64,000 nt of DNA from Isoetes taiwanensis (taxonomy: Eukaryota; Streptophyta; Lycopodiopsida; Isoetales; Isoetaceae). Below the pieces are notes generated by a model that did not search any database, was not told the origin of the DNA, and saw only the letters and a list, made by a program, of their open reading frames with translations. The stretch spans positions 1,029,453-1,093,452 of the forward strand of contig JAJEKV010000101.1 in the NCBI GenBank assembly GCA_021234155.1, read 5' to 3'. This document shows, one piece after another, positions 11,654 through 22,700 of this stretch (the first letter of the stretch is position 1; every line of letters begins with the position of its first letter). Made by a program: the position numbers and the translations under genes.

Positions 11654-11814
11654 AAAAAATAAAAAATAAAAAAATATGTACATATAAATTTTTGTAAATA
11701 TAAAAGTTGTTTAAATTGAGTTGCAAAGTGTAATAATATATTTCATGTGGTTGTATTGATGTCACGTGTAACTTGTATTAATTAATTTGGGTAAAAAGTG
11801 ACCGAACAGATCCC
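11654..11814. other. A/T-rich 3' flank of the H3-like gene
   Basis: Starts with A-rich AAATAAAAAATAAA-type sequence that could act as a polyadenylation region, then non-coding sequence to the next palindromic element. Confidence 0.3.
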
Positions 11815-12080
11815 CACCCCTCACAGAGTGCGCTAGGGCCCTGAGTTAAAATTTAACTCAGCCCTCTCGTACACTGTGTGAGTATTTGGCCACTGATCTA
11901 TGCCTAGACAAGTCCAAAACCAGAAACTAAGGGCGTAGCCTGGCTTAACTCCACGAGATAAGCATGATTCTGCCCTCATACTAAATTTTTGGAGTCATCT
12001 AGGATCCAAACAGGAGCCCACCCCTCACAGAGTGCTCCCAGACCCTTAGTTAAAATTTAACCCCCCCATGCATAGGGTAC
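11815..12080 (+). promoter_or_regulatory. Promoter module B: two palindromic elements
   Basis: Copies start at 11815 and 12018, 203 bp apart. The first is the best preserved of all four: outer arms CTCACAGAGTGCGC and ACACTGTGTGAG, with an inner perfect palindrome GAGTTAAAATTTAACTC. The second keeps CCCCTCACAGAGTGC and the TTAAAATTTAA core but has lost the right outer arm. Order and spacing repeat module A. Confidence 0.6.
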
Positions 12081-12180
12081 TTTGCACCTAGAACAACCCT
12101 TCGAGCTGCACTGAGCGATGTTCTAAACATCGACAAATACTTAGAAAATAGAGTTGGTCGCATGCCTGATTATATGACCA

Positions 12181-12186
12181 TATAAA
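12181..12186 (+). promoter_or_regulatory. TATA box of the second cassette gene
   Basis: TATAAA in the context CCATATAAACAGG, 97 bases before the ATG. This is nearly the same spacing as in the H3-like gene. Confidence 0.5.
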
Positions 12187-12277
12187 CAGGAAGAAATACT
12201 TCACTTACACTACTGCTGTAGCCATCTTCTTGTCCCATAGAGCCCAAAGTCAAATAGAAGAACTCTCCATTTAGCCG

Positions 12278-13274
12278 ATGAACATAGAACCCACTGCCTC
12301 CACGGCAGAAGAGCAGCTGCTCTTGAAGTACGAAGGATCAGAATAGGAGGAGGAGGAAGAAGGCGGACAAGACTACGATGTCAAAGACCTCATCGACGTC
12401 GACGCTACCCAAGAATGGCAGCAAGCAAAACAAGATCTTCAGGGCTTCGATGAAGGCTTGAGGATGACAAGGACAGCTCCTCCACATGGTTAGGCATCAC
12501 CAGCCTAACTCCGTTCATCATCGAAGGCCAAGAGTACCTCCTGCTGCACGACATAAAAAACCTTCCAGAGTGCAGAGATAGAGGGTATAGAATGGACGAG
12601 CTCCTACACCTCCTGCGCTAACAGCCCGACCTCGATGACTTCATCGATTGGGAAACACAAGACTTCCCTACCAGCATCGAGACCCACACCTATACCGGGT
12701 AGTCATCATCCGACATCAAAGCCTACAGCAATATTCGGCAGATGATGACACAACAGAAGCTACCCTTGGAGGAAGAATTCATTGCCATCCAAGAACGAAT
12801 GGGCATTTGGAGTAAGAAGACGAGCGCACTCCTGCCCAGCTCTTCATCAGCGGCGCCAACCGGGGTCGACAGAAGCGAGGTCAACTTGACCTCTTTCAGG
12901 TCCATGTTCGCAGATTACAGAAACCTGACAACAATACCGGTGGACGAGTACTCCGGGCAGCACAAGGCCGGCATCAGAACTGAAGAAGAGGCAAGAAAGG
13001 GAGGACGTGACAAAGCCCTCGGGTTCTATCTTCCACTCCTCACTGATGGAAGGATAGCAGTGATACATCAACAGTTCAGCCCACGGGGAGAAGAAGGGTG
13101 TTCATGCTCATTGCCCACTCGGGATTTGATAGACATGCTCAGATGCCTTAAAACATCGACCATGTCATACTGGTGAAGAGGACAATAGCCCTGAGCATCT
13201 TGGACTTCGCAGTCCTATATAGACGTCAAGGCAGATTAGCCGTCACTGCGGCCTATACGATGGGAACATCGTAG
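12278..13274 (+). pseudogene. Unrecognised second cassette gene, interrupted
   Basis: A reading frame of about 330 codons can be followed with two phase changes (near 12460 and 13150) and three in-frame stops: TAG 12344, TAA 12619 and TAG 12700. The longest clean part is 12703-13176. The product has an acidic N-terminal part (EEEEEGGQDY, DLIDVDATQEW), a middle with FIIEGQEYLLLHDIKNL, and a C-terminal part with GFYLPLLTDGRIAV and VILVKRTIAL. I know no family with these motifs. Codon use is GC-richer than the flanks, like the H3-like gene. The shared promoter layout suggests the two were expressed together. No further palindromic element follows it. Confidence 0.45.
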
Positions 13275-13551
13275 ACGAAGTAGGGGACGTCACAGTGCTA
13301 GGCCCTTCTTTGCCATATCTGCACTTGCATTCATTGCAGCAAATGTGAAAAATAGCTTTTCCATTCTCATCAAATGACATTAATTCAAAATGATCTGATC
13401 TACTCTGTTTTTCAGCTTTGCCCTAGTACTCATAAAATCCTTGGTCCATTTGTAAACTTTTGCCTTGGTTGCCAATTTTGATCATAAGCAATTTTTGGAG
13501 CTGGAAATGCAAGTCAAATCATCATCCACTCGTTGCATTTTTTCATCCTTG

Positions 13552-13902
13552 CTATCTACTATCAAGTTCCAATATCTTTTCTTCTTCTACATTAACCCTG
13601 AGCCTCTTTGATGCATTGTCATCCAAAATTCTCACTAAAACTTCATTATCTTTTGGTTTATGATGCTGCTCTTGCCTGCATAACAATGACAAAGCTCGTT
13701 CTCCAAGAAACACATACTTTTTTCCAATTAGCGGCTCCAACTCATCAATATCGATCTCTTTGCGCAATTCAGCATATATGCAAGAAATCTTTGCCTTCAC
13801 GAACCCAATCTCAGATGAATTTCCATTGTCTTCATCCAAAAAGATGAATGTTGTCCCTGGTTCTACCATTTTACCATAAGAACCTGTCATAAGAAACTTC
13901 AT
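13552..13902 (-). CDS. Unrecognised 116-codon frame
   Basis: An open frame on the minus strand from ATG, charged and with plausible amino-acid composition (FIFLDEDNGNSSEIGF, ELEPLIGKKYVFLGERAL). No domain is recognised. It might be an exon of a longer gene or a decayed element; no splice partners were identified. Confidence 0.25.
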   Translation of the reverse strand: MKFLMTGSYGKMVEPGTTFIFLDEDNGNSSEIGFVKAKISCIYAELRKEIDIDELEPLIGKKYVFLGERALSLLCRQEQHHKPKDNEVLVRILDDNASKRLRVNVEEEKILELDSR

Positions 13903-14336
13903 GTTAGAAAATCTACAATCTCTTAAATAAGCATGGAATTAGCTATGAGCATGTGCATGTACTTATGGGCTATCAATAGTAGCGAGATCTCATGCAGATC
14001 GTTAATTATGTTGTAATGTACCTAAAGTGATCTATCTAAGCCTAGTTGAGACGATTTACCTCAAAGGCTAGCTAAGAAATTCAATCTCAAGCTGTTACCA
14101 AATAGTAATTACAAACCAGAACGACTAAAAGTACAAAAGGACATTGATAGTGATAGCAGTGTCATGCATATGTCCATAAAGAAGCACGATTTCATTAATT
14201 GGAGAAAATAAGCCCATTTTGAGAATTTTAAGCACACCTAATTTGCTCTAGCACGAATACTTTCACCTACTTCTCGAGCACAAGAAACATGAGGTAATTA
14301 ACATACACATATACATAAAAATTTTGTGTTATACTT
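13903..14336. other. AT-rich spacer, nothing seen
   Basis: No reading frame, repeat or RNA structure is supported here. Confidence 0.5.
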
Positions 14337-14705
14337 GTACGTGTACATGACACTCGTAGAAGCTCAATAATGGCCCTACATTGTACACCAATAATTCACA
14401 TAAATAATTTTACTTCACTATAAAAACGGCTTGACGAGGGGGTAGAGGCCATTCATCTTCCATGGCTTCCTCGATGCCTCGGCGTCGAGCACATCCGCTC
14501 TTTCAAGTGTTACTTGAGCTACAGCGATCCGGGGAACGCGCTAGAAATGGCGTTAAGCTTGATCCATGGCTCTTATCTAAAGGCGATGGACACGCTTAGT
14601 GCTGCGCAGGAAGCTCACCGTGTTAAGGTCCACATTTCTTGGCTTCCCGATCAGGAGATCTATGAGTCAATGGCATCAACGAGCTTTGATGTTGATGACG
14701 AGTGA
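14337..14705 (+). CDS. Small gene, copy 1 of a tandem pair (unknown function)
   Basis: A TATA-like CACTATAAAAACGG near 14417 precedes CCATGGCTTCC at about 14460. Two overlapping phases are open; the one ending at 14705 reads SDPGNALEMALSLIHG and SWLPDQEIYESMASTSFDVDDE in part. The likely ATG is in another phase, so a frameshift or a short intron must be assumed. The region matches 14950-15310 in its upstream part (CGTTCAATAATGG-like, CCAATAATTCAC, CACTTCACTAT) and in its coding part (GGCTTCCCG, GAGATAT). Confidence 0.3.
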
Positions 14706-14936
14706 ATGCACCTGCCAATAATGTAATAATGACATGGGTACCTAATAACTAAGTAAGGATGTAATAGCATTCTGATTAAGGATGTAATATCACGTACCTT
14801 AACTGAGTATATTGTAACGATGTGCTATCCCACCTCCACTTTTTGCAAGCTGTCATTGAATTCAATCATAGCTAAATTGGATCAAGCAAACATGTTTTCA
14901 AACATCGCATATTAGTATGAAATCATTAATATTCTT

Positions 14937-15310
14937 TTGCGTATACAGCGGTCGATGAACGTGTATTACACGTTCAATAATGGGGGCGAAGTCTACCCCA
15001 ATAATTCACCTCAATCATTCCACTTCACTATGAAAGCTTCTCACTTCGGGGCTAAATTTCATTCATCCCCCATGGATTTTTCGCCTTCTTCAATTCACCA
15101 CATTGAGGATCATCAAGTGCTCAATGAGCCGTTTTAAGATTTTGTTGGTTGCCTAGCGGGGCATCTTCTTCTTGATCCCTACTGCGAAGAAAAGCTTTGG
15201 GCGCTGAGATTCATTGCCCTCGCGTCTGACGTGTTATGATCCATCGATTTGGCTTCCCGGCGCATGAGCTATGAGATATCGGGGATCACTACTACTGATA
15301 TAGGGATCAC
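14937..15310 (+). pseudogene. Small gene, diverged copy 2 of the tandem pair
   Basis: Keeps the upstream blocks of copy 1 (CGTTCAATAATGGGGG, CCAATAATTCACCTC, CACTTCACTATGAAAG) and an ATG at the matching place (CCCATGGATTTTTCG). The frame MDFSPSSIHHIEDHQVLNE stops early, but the same phase continues with CLAGHLLLDPYCEEKLWALRF. Function is unknown. The pair probably arose by local duplication of about 600 bp. Confidence 0.35.
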
Positions 15311-15899
15311 TACTACGGTGAAGATGAATGAATCTGTTTGGCATTGTATAGTGTAAGAGCTCTTGTGTTGAGATGAAAAACACAAAGCCTAATGAATCAT
15401 AACTAGTCTATTGTGTCGCATGTCATGTATGATATAGTAATTATGTAAAGAGCATTGCATACCTCAAGAGTTCTCATCCTCGTCGTTAGCTTCTTTAGCC
15501 ACTAATTCTTGCAACCGAGCCCCCCCACACTCATGGGGATCACCGCATAACGGGCCTGGTCCCCACGGCCCAACCATAGTCTATCGTTTTCAAATGTTGG
15601 TACCGTGGCGGGTCATTAGGATTCGGGTCTCCAATTCTTGCTCCAAGCAATCCCTATCTTGCATTGCATATGAGGTACCCTTTACGCAATGAGGCTCAAA
15701 CCAAGAAACAAACACCTCTTCATAGTGAGGGAGATTAGGGTCCTCATTGGGTCCTCTTCAAAGGCCATCCACGTCGCAAGGCGGTTATCATGTGGCTTTC
15801 GATCGGCAAAAAGCATTCCTTTCTTCACATCTTGGTAGGGGTCGAATATTTCAACGGGGTTCTTGGTCTACAGAGAAAGGCCGACATAATGAGATGCAC
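15311..15899. other. Spacer, no supported gene
   Basis: Short frames only. It may include the eroded 3' end of the minus-strand transposase-like gene, but no motif is legible. Confidence 0.4.
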
Positions 15900-18180
15900 C
15901 AATGTGTTCATCTACCAATAAGTTGTCGGGTTCTTCTAATGCGGTTTGTCTCGTCTTTGGGCGAGAAATCCGAATGACAGATTCTCCGGGCTGAACGTCC
16001 CCAAGCACTCGCAACAAGGTGGACCAAGAGTCAATAACTTCATTCATATATGTGTGAGACCATGAGTTATCCCGGCTCTAGAAATAGCTGCCAAAGGCAT
16101 CATGTACTTGGCAATTGAAGCTCTCAAGGCACCTATATCTGTCAAGCTCGATATGGCTGCACGACCTTAGGTGACCCTCTAGGAATCATAGGTAAGCCTT
16201 GGGCATCCTCCTTCCACATTTAATTCCCTTTTCGTGTAGCCACTCCCTATGCCCCGGCCTCATCTTGTAGAACATTAGTGGCCATCCATCATTCATGCGA
16301 GAACTTGAAGAGTAGAGGTTCCAAATGACCACATAAACGGTCCTTCTTATCGGGGATAAAACCTTTTACCTAATTCTTTCCGGTTGGGAACCTCGACACA
16401 AGGTAGGGCGTGGGAGACTTTGAACTACACTTTGCGAAGAGTTGCATAAGCTCCGGAATAGTCAATGCATCTGATCTTCTCAATAGAGGAGTAGTTTCCA
16501 AAGAGGGCATCTATGTCATCGTGGGTGTGTCCAACCATCATGAATCCAGTTGCACCTGATCGAAGACACCTAACCGGACCAAATATGACAAGTAAGAGAA
16601 AAGATACTGTTCTTGTTTTGTCCCGAGCAATTGTCTATTTGCAAGTAAAGCCTCCTAGGCAACTTCTTCTGTGATCGAGGGCCCTTGATAGGAGGCATAA
16701 AATCATTTCTAGTGCCATTCACCATTTTTGTCCTAAGGGCTTCCGTGTTCATAATTGCTCCACCCCGGCCCAGCTTCCTTGATGATCTCAGATTTCTCAA
16801 ATGACCCCATTGTCCTCAGATTGATTCTCTAGTGTTTTCAAGGTATGATTTAAAGATCCCACATGAAAATTCGAATCATCCGGCCAGAGGTCCGGCGGAG
16901 AAGTGGCCCAAAGCACCCTACACCATGCCCATGCATGAGAGCACCCGAGTAAGACTCACCTTCAACCGTTCACCCCTCCATACAGATTTTGCTAGCTTCT
17001 CCAGACGAGGAACCATCGTCTTATTCTGATCCATCTTATCATGTATAATGGTTAAGGCATTTTCAGGAGATCGATGAGACAAAGCTCTCCACGACCAGTA
17101 GAGACTCCTGCAGAAAGTTGGGTCATCATGTGAGATTTCCTTTCCACGGCGAGCTCTCTTCTCTCTCTTGGATCTCTAGTCTTGGCAAGTTTCTCCTTTA
17201 TCACAATACAGGTATTACACTTAGAAAATGCTATCCTTTTGGCGATTGCTACCTCAGAGTGGTTCTCCTTCCACGTTGACAAGAAGGACGATTGGGAAAC
17301 ATGTTTTCCTGTCATCTCGTGGACGGTTATATCTACCTCTTGATGTATGTCCTTTTTAGTCAAGATGGAAGGTAATCTCTTCACATTTTTCTAGTTCCCC
17401 ACTCGTAACCTTTTGAGCGGTGTGGCATAGTTTCACATTTTTCATCTATGTACATAGATAGCAAAGACCTCCCCGCCGGTGTATGAGACCTTGGCTTCAT
17501 GGACCCGGAGTTTCCATGCTCCGCAATCCTGTGCCCTTCCATAAAAAGCTTCCTCCATTTGTAAAATGTAGAAACTGGTATACCGTATGCACTATGCCAT
17601 GCCTTCACACAGACTTCCCTGTTGTTCAAAGATTAGCTTTTTCACACATCCATTCTCCGAACAAAGATCTAGCATGTTGTACATAAAAGTAAATGACGTT
17701 CTGAGTTTTCATGTTCCAAGAGAAGGTCCTCATGGCGGATATCTCCTTAAGCGTGAAATTAGCACAACATCTCTTCAAGCAAAGACATCGAGGACTCAAG
17801 CCGCAAGATAGCTTCAGGTGTGGTTTTCCTTTCACCTTTTTTGGGGTCGAAAGGCGCCCTCTCGCCTTCCCACATTCACCATGTGGTATGCTTGTCTTTT
17901 TTGTTACTCAACCTCGGCCTGGCATAAGCTTCCTTCTGGACCTCGGTCTCCTTCACGGCAGAACTAGGCTAGGCCCGGAATATCATCGGCGAGAACCAAT
18001 GCTATTGGCCATCTCACCAAGTCATGCATCCGTGGCATTTTACGCACAAGCTGACGGAGCATAGAAATCTTCTCGGGCATTAGCAACAAATTCATAAATG
18101 TAAACCCTATCCATGCTTCACCCAACTTCATGTCGGATCGGCATCGTTTGGATCTGCGAAAACGATGACACACAGTAGCA
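15900..18180 (-). pseudogene. DUF7869-like mobile-element (transposase-type) gene, broken
   Basis: Reading on the minus strand in shifting phase gives the domain order of the DUF7869 family as I recall it. A Cys-rich block LCLKRCCANFTLKEI lies at about 17750. A helix-turn-helix-like segment REVCVKAWHSAYGIPVSTFY lies at about 17600. SSFLSTWKENHSEVAIAKR and CNTCIVIKEKL with DPRERREL lie at about 17150-17300. LYLQIDNCSGQNKN is at about 16620, and GHTHDDIDALFGNYSS is at about 16500-16540 after one phase change. The DN and HTHDDID motifs are the likely acidic active-site region. Stops and frameshifts make it inactive. Its start probably lies between 18.1 and 19.7 kb, back-to-back with the methyltransferase-like gene. 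The family name is from memory. Confidence 0.6.
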
Positions 18181-19734
18181 TAAGGCGGTTTGCGGCACTT
18201 TCGTCAAGAACTCACATGTCTTTTCCACTAGTTTATCCCCGCAAATCCCCGCAATTCAATTGGTTTCTTGTTTCCTTCACGGGAGTTTCTTTGGAACTTG
18301 CCAATTTATCCGTTTGATCGACCGGTGGTGTGCTAACATCGGGTCTTTGGAGTGATTTCATTTCGAACGCCGCTTTTGGACCAAAGAATGAAGCTACCAA
18401 CAGCCTCCTCTAGGTGGTTCAATTAGGTTTGGAAACGGCGGTGGTATCGCCCATCAAAGACAACGACAACAGAAACTACTATCAATTAGGCCCGCATGCG
18501 GGGACGTTGTGGTGATTTTTGAAGTTATGCACTCGCCCTCGGCCACCTTCTTCCCCAAGCGGGTAGAAAAGGCCCAGAGCTTCCATCCGAAGAAAGTCAA
18601 CTTTGCTTTGCCGTCAACATCGCGATGGCGTCTGCCGGACCTAGAAACTTTGTCTAATCTAACTAACCATTTAAAACCACTTATCTCTTGGACTTACCTC
18701 GGATGAAGCAGCGATCGCGATTCTTTCGAAGGAGACATCCGAATGTGTCGAGGCCGAGCAAAAATAGATGCTTGAGTAAGTCTCGCAAATCAAATGTCTA
18801 TGTGAATATTAATTGCAACTATTATTTCCACAACGAAAAATTGCACGCCGGTTAATTAAAATGGAGATTTGTCGTGAATTGAAGCAATTGGGAGCAGAAC
18901 CATTAGCCCGGACCATTAGCAGAACCATTGTGTTACAAGTGATATTCCCTCACTATCAATTAGTCCGAGAAATAAACAATTCAATTGGGCCTCGATAACC
19001 TATCTTGTTATGGTTGTGAAGGCACTATTATAACCTATACATAAACAACAAATCGAAAATCTCTCACGAATTCGACAACTTCTATTTGGCTAGACAAAGA
19101 AGGCATTAGGATTTTGTACCCAGTGGCTTAAAGTAGGCGGCGCCTTCAAGATGAGCACTACAGCCCCTCAAGAAACAGTCGAGCGCTCCAAAACCCAACG
19201 AGCGCCAGAGGCGAGAAGAACGAGCGCCTTCAGAACACACTTCTTTGGATTACAAATCGAAATCCCGCCCTCTTCATCGGTGCCGAAATTCAGGTTTAAA
19301 ATTTGAAATCGTTGTCTCTTTCGAGGCCTTCAACCGCTCCGTAGGCGTCTTAATTTTGGTTCCGTGAGGTCCTTTAGCTACACATTACACTTTTTGAATA
19401 TGGAGGTGCTGACGGGAAATTACCTCTTGTCAGGAAAAAGCCCACGTTTACAATAAAGTTGTTGAAACGTCCATAAATCTGGTGGTTTGCATTAATGGTA
19501 GGTATTTATGAATGCGGCCGTAATAATGGCGGTAATTATGGCGTGTCGAGTCCGCTTGCGTGCGGGATTAAATTAATCAGGCTTCCCAGGCTTCGATATT
19601 TATTCATCGGTCCTTTTGAACTTCATTCCGCCCGGCGATTTCGGCTTCAGCGCCTTCGCGATTCCCAGCGCTCTCAGGGCGCCATCCCACAGCGGTCGAA
19701 ATCAACCCGTTTTTAGCTTCGCGTCGGCGATCCA
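18181..19734. promoter_or_regulatory. Divergent intergenic region between the two element genes
   Basis: No convincing domain is readable on either strand. The composition is GC-richer than the window average. It lies between the minus-strand DUF7869-like gene and the plus-strand methyltransferase-like gene, so it would hold both promoters and probably the first, unrecognised exon of the minus-strand gene. No clear TATA pair was found. Confidence 0.35.
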
Positions 19735-22700
19735 TGGCACCAAAAGCCCACCTGGAGAAGGTTAGTTCCAACCCCCTCAGCTCAACAAGATCGCGGTAGC
19801 GATTTCTTTTCGATATGTTTACTTAGACTCTTCACCTTTTTCGTAATGTAGTCATGAAAGTGCGGAACTCAACGGGATGGCGGGCGATCTGCTTTGAAAT
19901 GGTCGAACGGCCATCTGCCCGATCTGGCGGTCTTTCGGTAGCATCAGCGGCCCGATAAGTGTTGAGTGATGCGGCAACATCGCTGGCCGCGATCTTCAAG
20001 AGAGCTCACGACCTCGCGGCCGCGATCTTCCGAATCACTCATGAGGATCGCGGCGCCGATCGTCGCTCTCTTGAAGATCGCGACCGCCGATCCCGGTGAT
20101 TTTACGGAAGAACTTGTCCATTGGGAATCTTGACCCACCTCTTACTTGCGACTACGGATTTGTATCGCGGCCCGGACGTTGAGCCCAATAAGATCATCAC
20201 ACCTCCAAATGAAAGAAAGTGGTGCATTGAAATTGGCGATGCAATTCCTACGCACGAAAGGGACCTCCCCAAAGACCTCGCTTGTTCCTCGGATTTGGCA
20301 AGAAAGCCGGCGACATCCAAAGGAGATAGGAATTGCAATCGCTATGTGGGAAGGAACAAAAAACAATGTCAAAGACGCTATTATATGCGGCGTAGAGGAC
20401 ACCGCGAAATTTGGCGGTTCATTGAGTATGTCCTTAAATGGACAAACTATGATCCTCGCTCATGACAACTAGCAAGTTAAACAAGCCTAAGAATCGGAAA
20501 GAATGTTCCACCAGTCGCGAAAGGATACTAATTTATCTACTTGAGCCCTATGAATCTCTCTCTTCATGCGGAATAACGGGCAATAGGGATATATTGTCTT
20601 GCTTTCGACATGCGAGAAAAGGTTTGCAGCGGATAAGAAACCACCTAGCATTGTAATTGAAAGCTAAACGAGATGAGAAGATGCCTTACGTAATGGACAC
20701 AGGCGGTTAAGGGCTCGGTGAAGAAAAAACATGTGAAGCCCAGATCTATAGCAGGCGCCCACCGAACCCAGCCCTCTCCGTGGAGCTGTTTCCCTTGCCC
20801 AACCATACGCTATTATAGATCCCCGCTCAACCTCGGCTATTTGTGCTCCCCCTCGTGTCTAAAAGATTCTACCATCCCAAAGTTCGAGAATCAACCTCCG
20901 CAAACTCAATACTTCGGATAAGCGAGAACCTTCTTCTTCCAACACCCCCTTCCGTCTCGGGTCTTTGCATCGTCAAGAGGCTAGCATTTTCTATTATTTC
21001 TGAAGCAGAAGCGGACCTTAAATTCAATCCTCGAAGAAGAAGCGCAAATTGGCGGAACAAAGCGCACGAAGCTTGAACAATTCAAAGCGGTTCTACCCGC
21101 TTGGTGTGAACTGGTTTATGAAGGTTTCAATATTCGATTGCGAACCAGCTCACGCTAACCTCACGCATCGAATGCGTTCAAAGCGACCACGATGGGACTC
21201 TGCGTGAAGAGTTTCAAGGCGTATCCTCTACCGGAGGTGCTCACACCGCCGTAGATGTTGTCCCCTTCACCCCCATTACGAGGTGATTGTTATTGTTCAT
21301 GATTTACGGTTTGTGGCTGCCTAACTTACAAGTGCACATTATTTCAGGAAAAAAGATCACATGGAGTGAGAGGTGACTTGAAGGGCAAGAAATTTTGGAT
21401 AATATCGGTAACCACAAAGATATGTACAGCTCAATTTGCTATCTTTGTCTTGTTGGAGAAGCGGGGAGCGGCAAAGAGATGGAGTTTGCTAAAAGCCTCA
21501 CGCGAGAGGAGAAGAACAAGAGTGCTTATAGAGAATATATTGAGTTGAGCATTGGTGCAATGAAGTCATCGCTAACACCTTGTATATAGAGAGCCATTGT
21601 TAGAGAAGCTTCAACGACTACGGCATCAACATAAAGCGTATGGTTGTCCTCCTCAAGGTCCCATTGGTGCGCCACCACCTCAAAGCATGGAAGGTATTTT
21701 TATTATCTTAGCTCAAAGACATCGCGACGCGATTTCCACGACCATTTGTTTTGTAGGACTTCCACGAGATAGCTACCACAACGTTGAAGGTGAAGGAGCT
21801 AAAGGGCGAGAAGCAATTTATTTTTATGGAGGAGGGTGTTCGAGAAAGTTAATGGAAGTGGCCAACGGATGGGTCAACAAAAGATCTGTGGACGAGCATG
21901 GAGATTTTCTGATAAGCCCTCGAAGGACTTCTTCAACAAAACCTGGTTAAGATACCTTCGAGGCATGTCTAATCAGAGGTTTTCGGCTTCTCGATGAGAT
22001 TTTGGAAGGAAAGACATACATTAAGGTGCAAAGCGGATATCATGGCGGGGTTTAATTGCTGCCAGGCACCATTGATATTAGAAGCCTGAGCTTCATGCGA
22101 AAGAGATTTTGTCATACGCGTCCACGCCGCCCTTAAGGAATACACTTTTTGGGAAGAGTTGGTTTCTGAATTTCCCTTTTCGCGAATAAATGGATTACGG
22201 ATATATCCGATTCGGACACTGATGCGTGAAAGCCAATTATAATAAGGAACATGTTGTGGGTAATTTGCCGGTTGCATTTCTAGAACCCATTAGATCGATT
22301 TTGAAACCGAAGAGGCTATCAAGATCAAGGAGAAGAAAAATGTTGTACATCTTTGTAACAAAGGAAGGGATTCCTACCTCCACTCCGATTATCACGAGAA
22401 CGCAAACTATGGTGTTCATAGATATTAGAGGATTGTTCGCATTATGGACGTGCAAAAAATACATGGAACTCTTCACACGAATATCCAAAGATGACAATCG
22501 CTAACATTTATCACCTTGTGATTCGATCGCGGTCTCGTGAACTTGGGGATTGCTTGTACAAACCGTAAAATGTATTCAAGGCGGGTCCCATATCTCTGTA
22601 GGCACATATGACGAGCCAGGATGGGTGAACAAGAAAAGGGTGAAGGAATATCAGTATTACATCACCCATATGTGCATTAACAGAAGCGACTCCAGGGTCA

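Noticed and set aside
10792-12702. A functional alternative genetic code (UAR = Gln)
   Set aside because: Both genes also carry phase changes, and neighbouring elements use the standard code, so decay is simpler; kept only as a finding to test.
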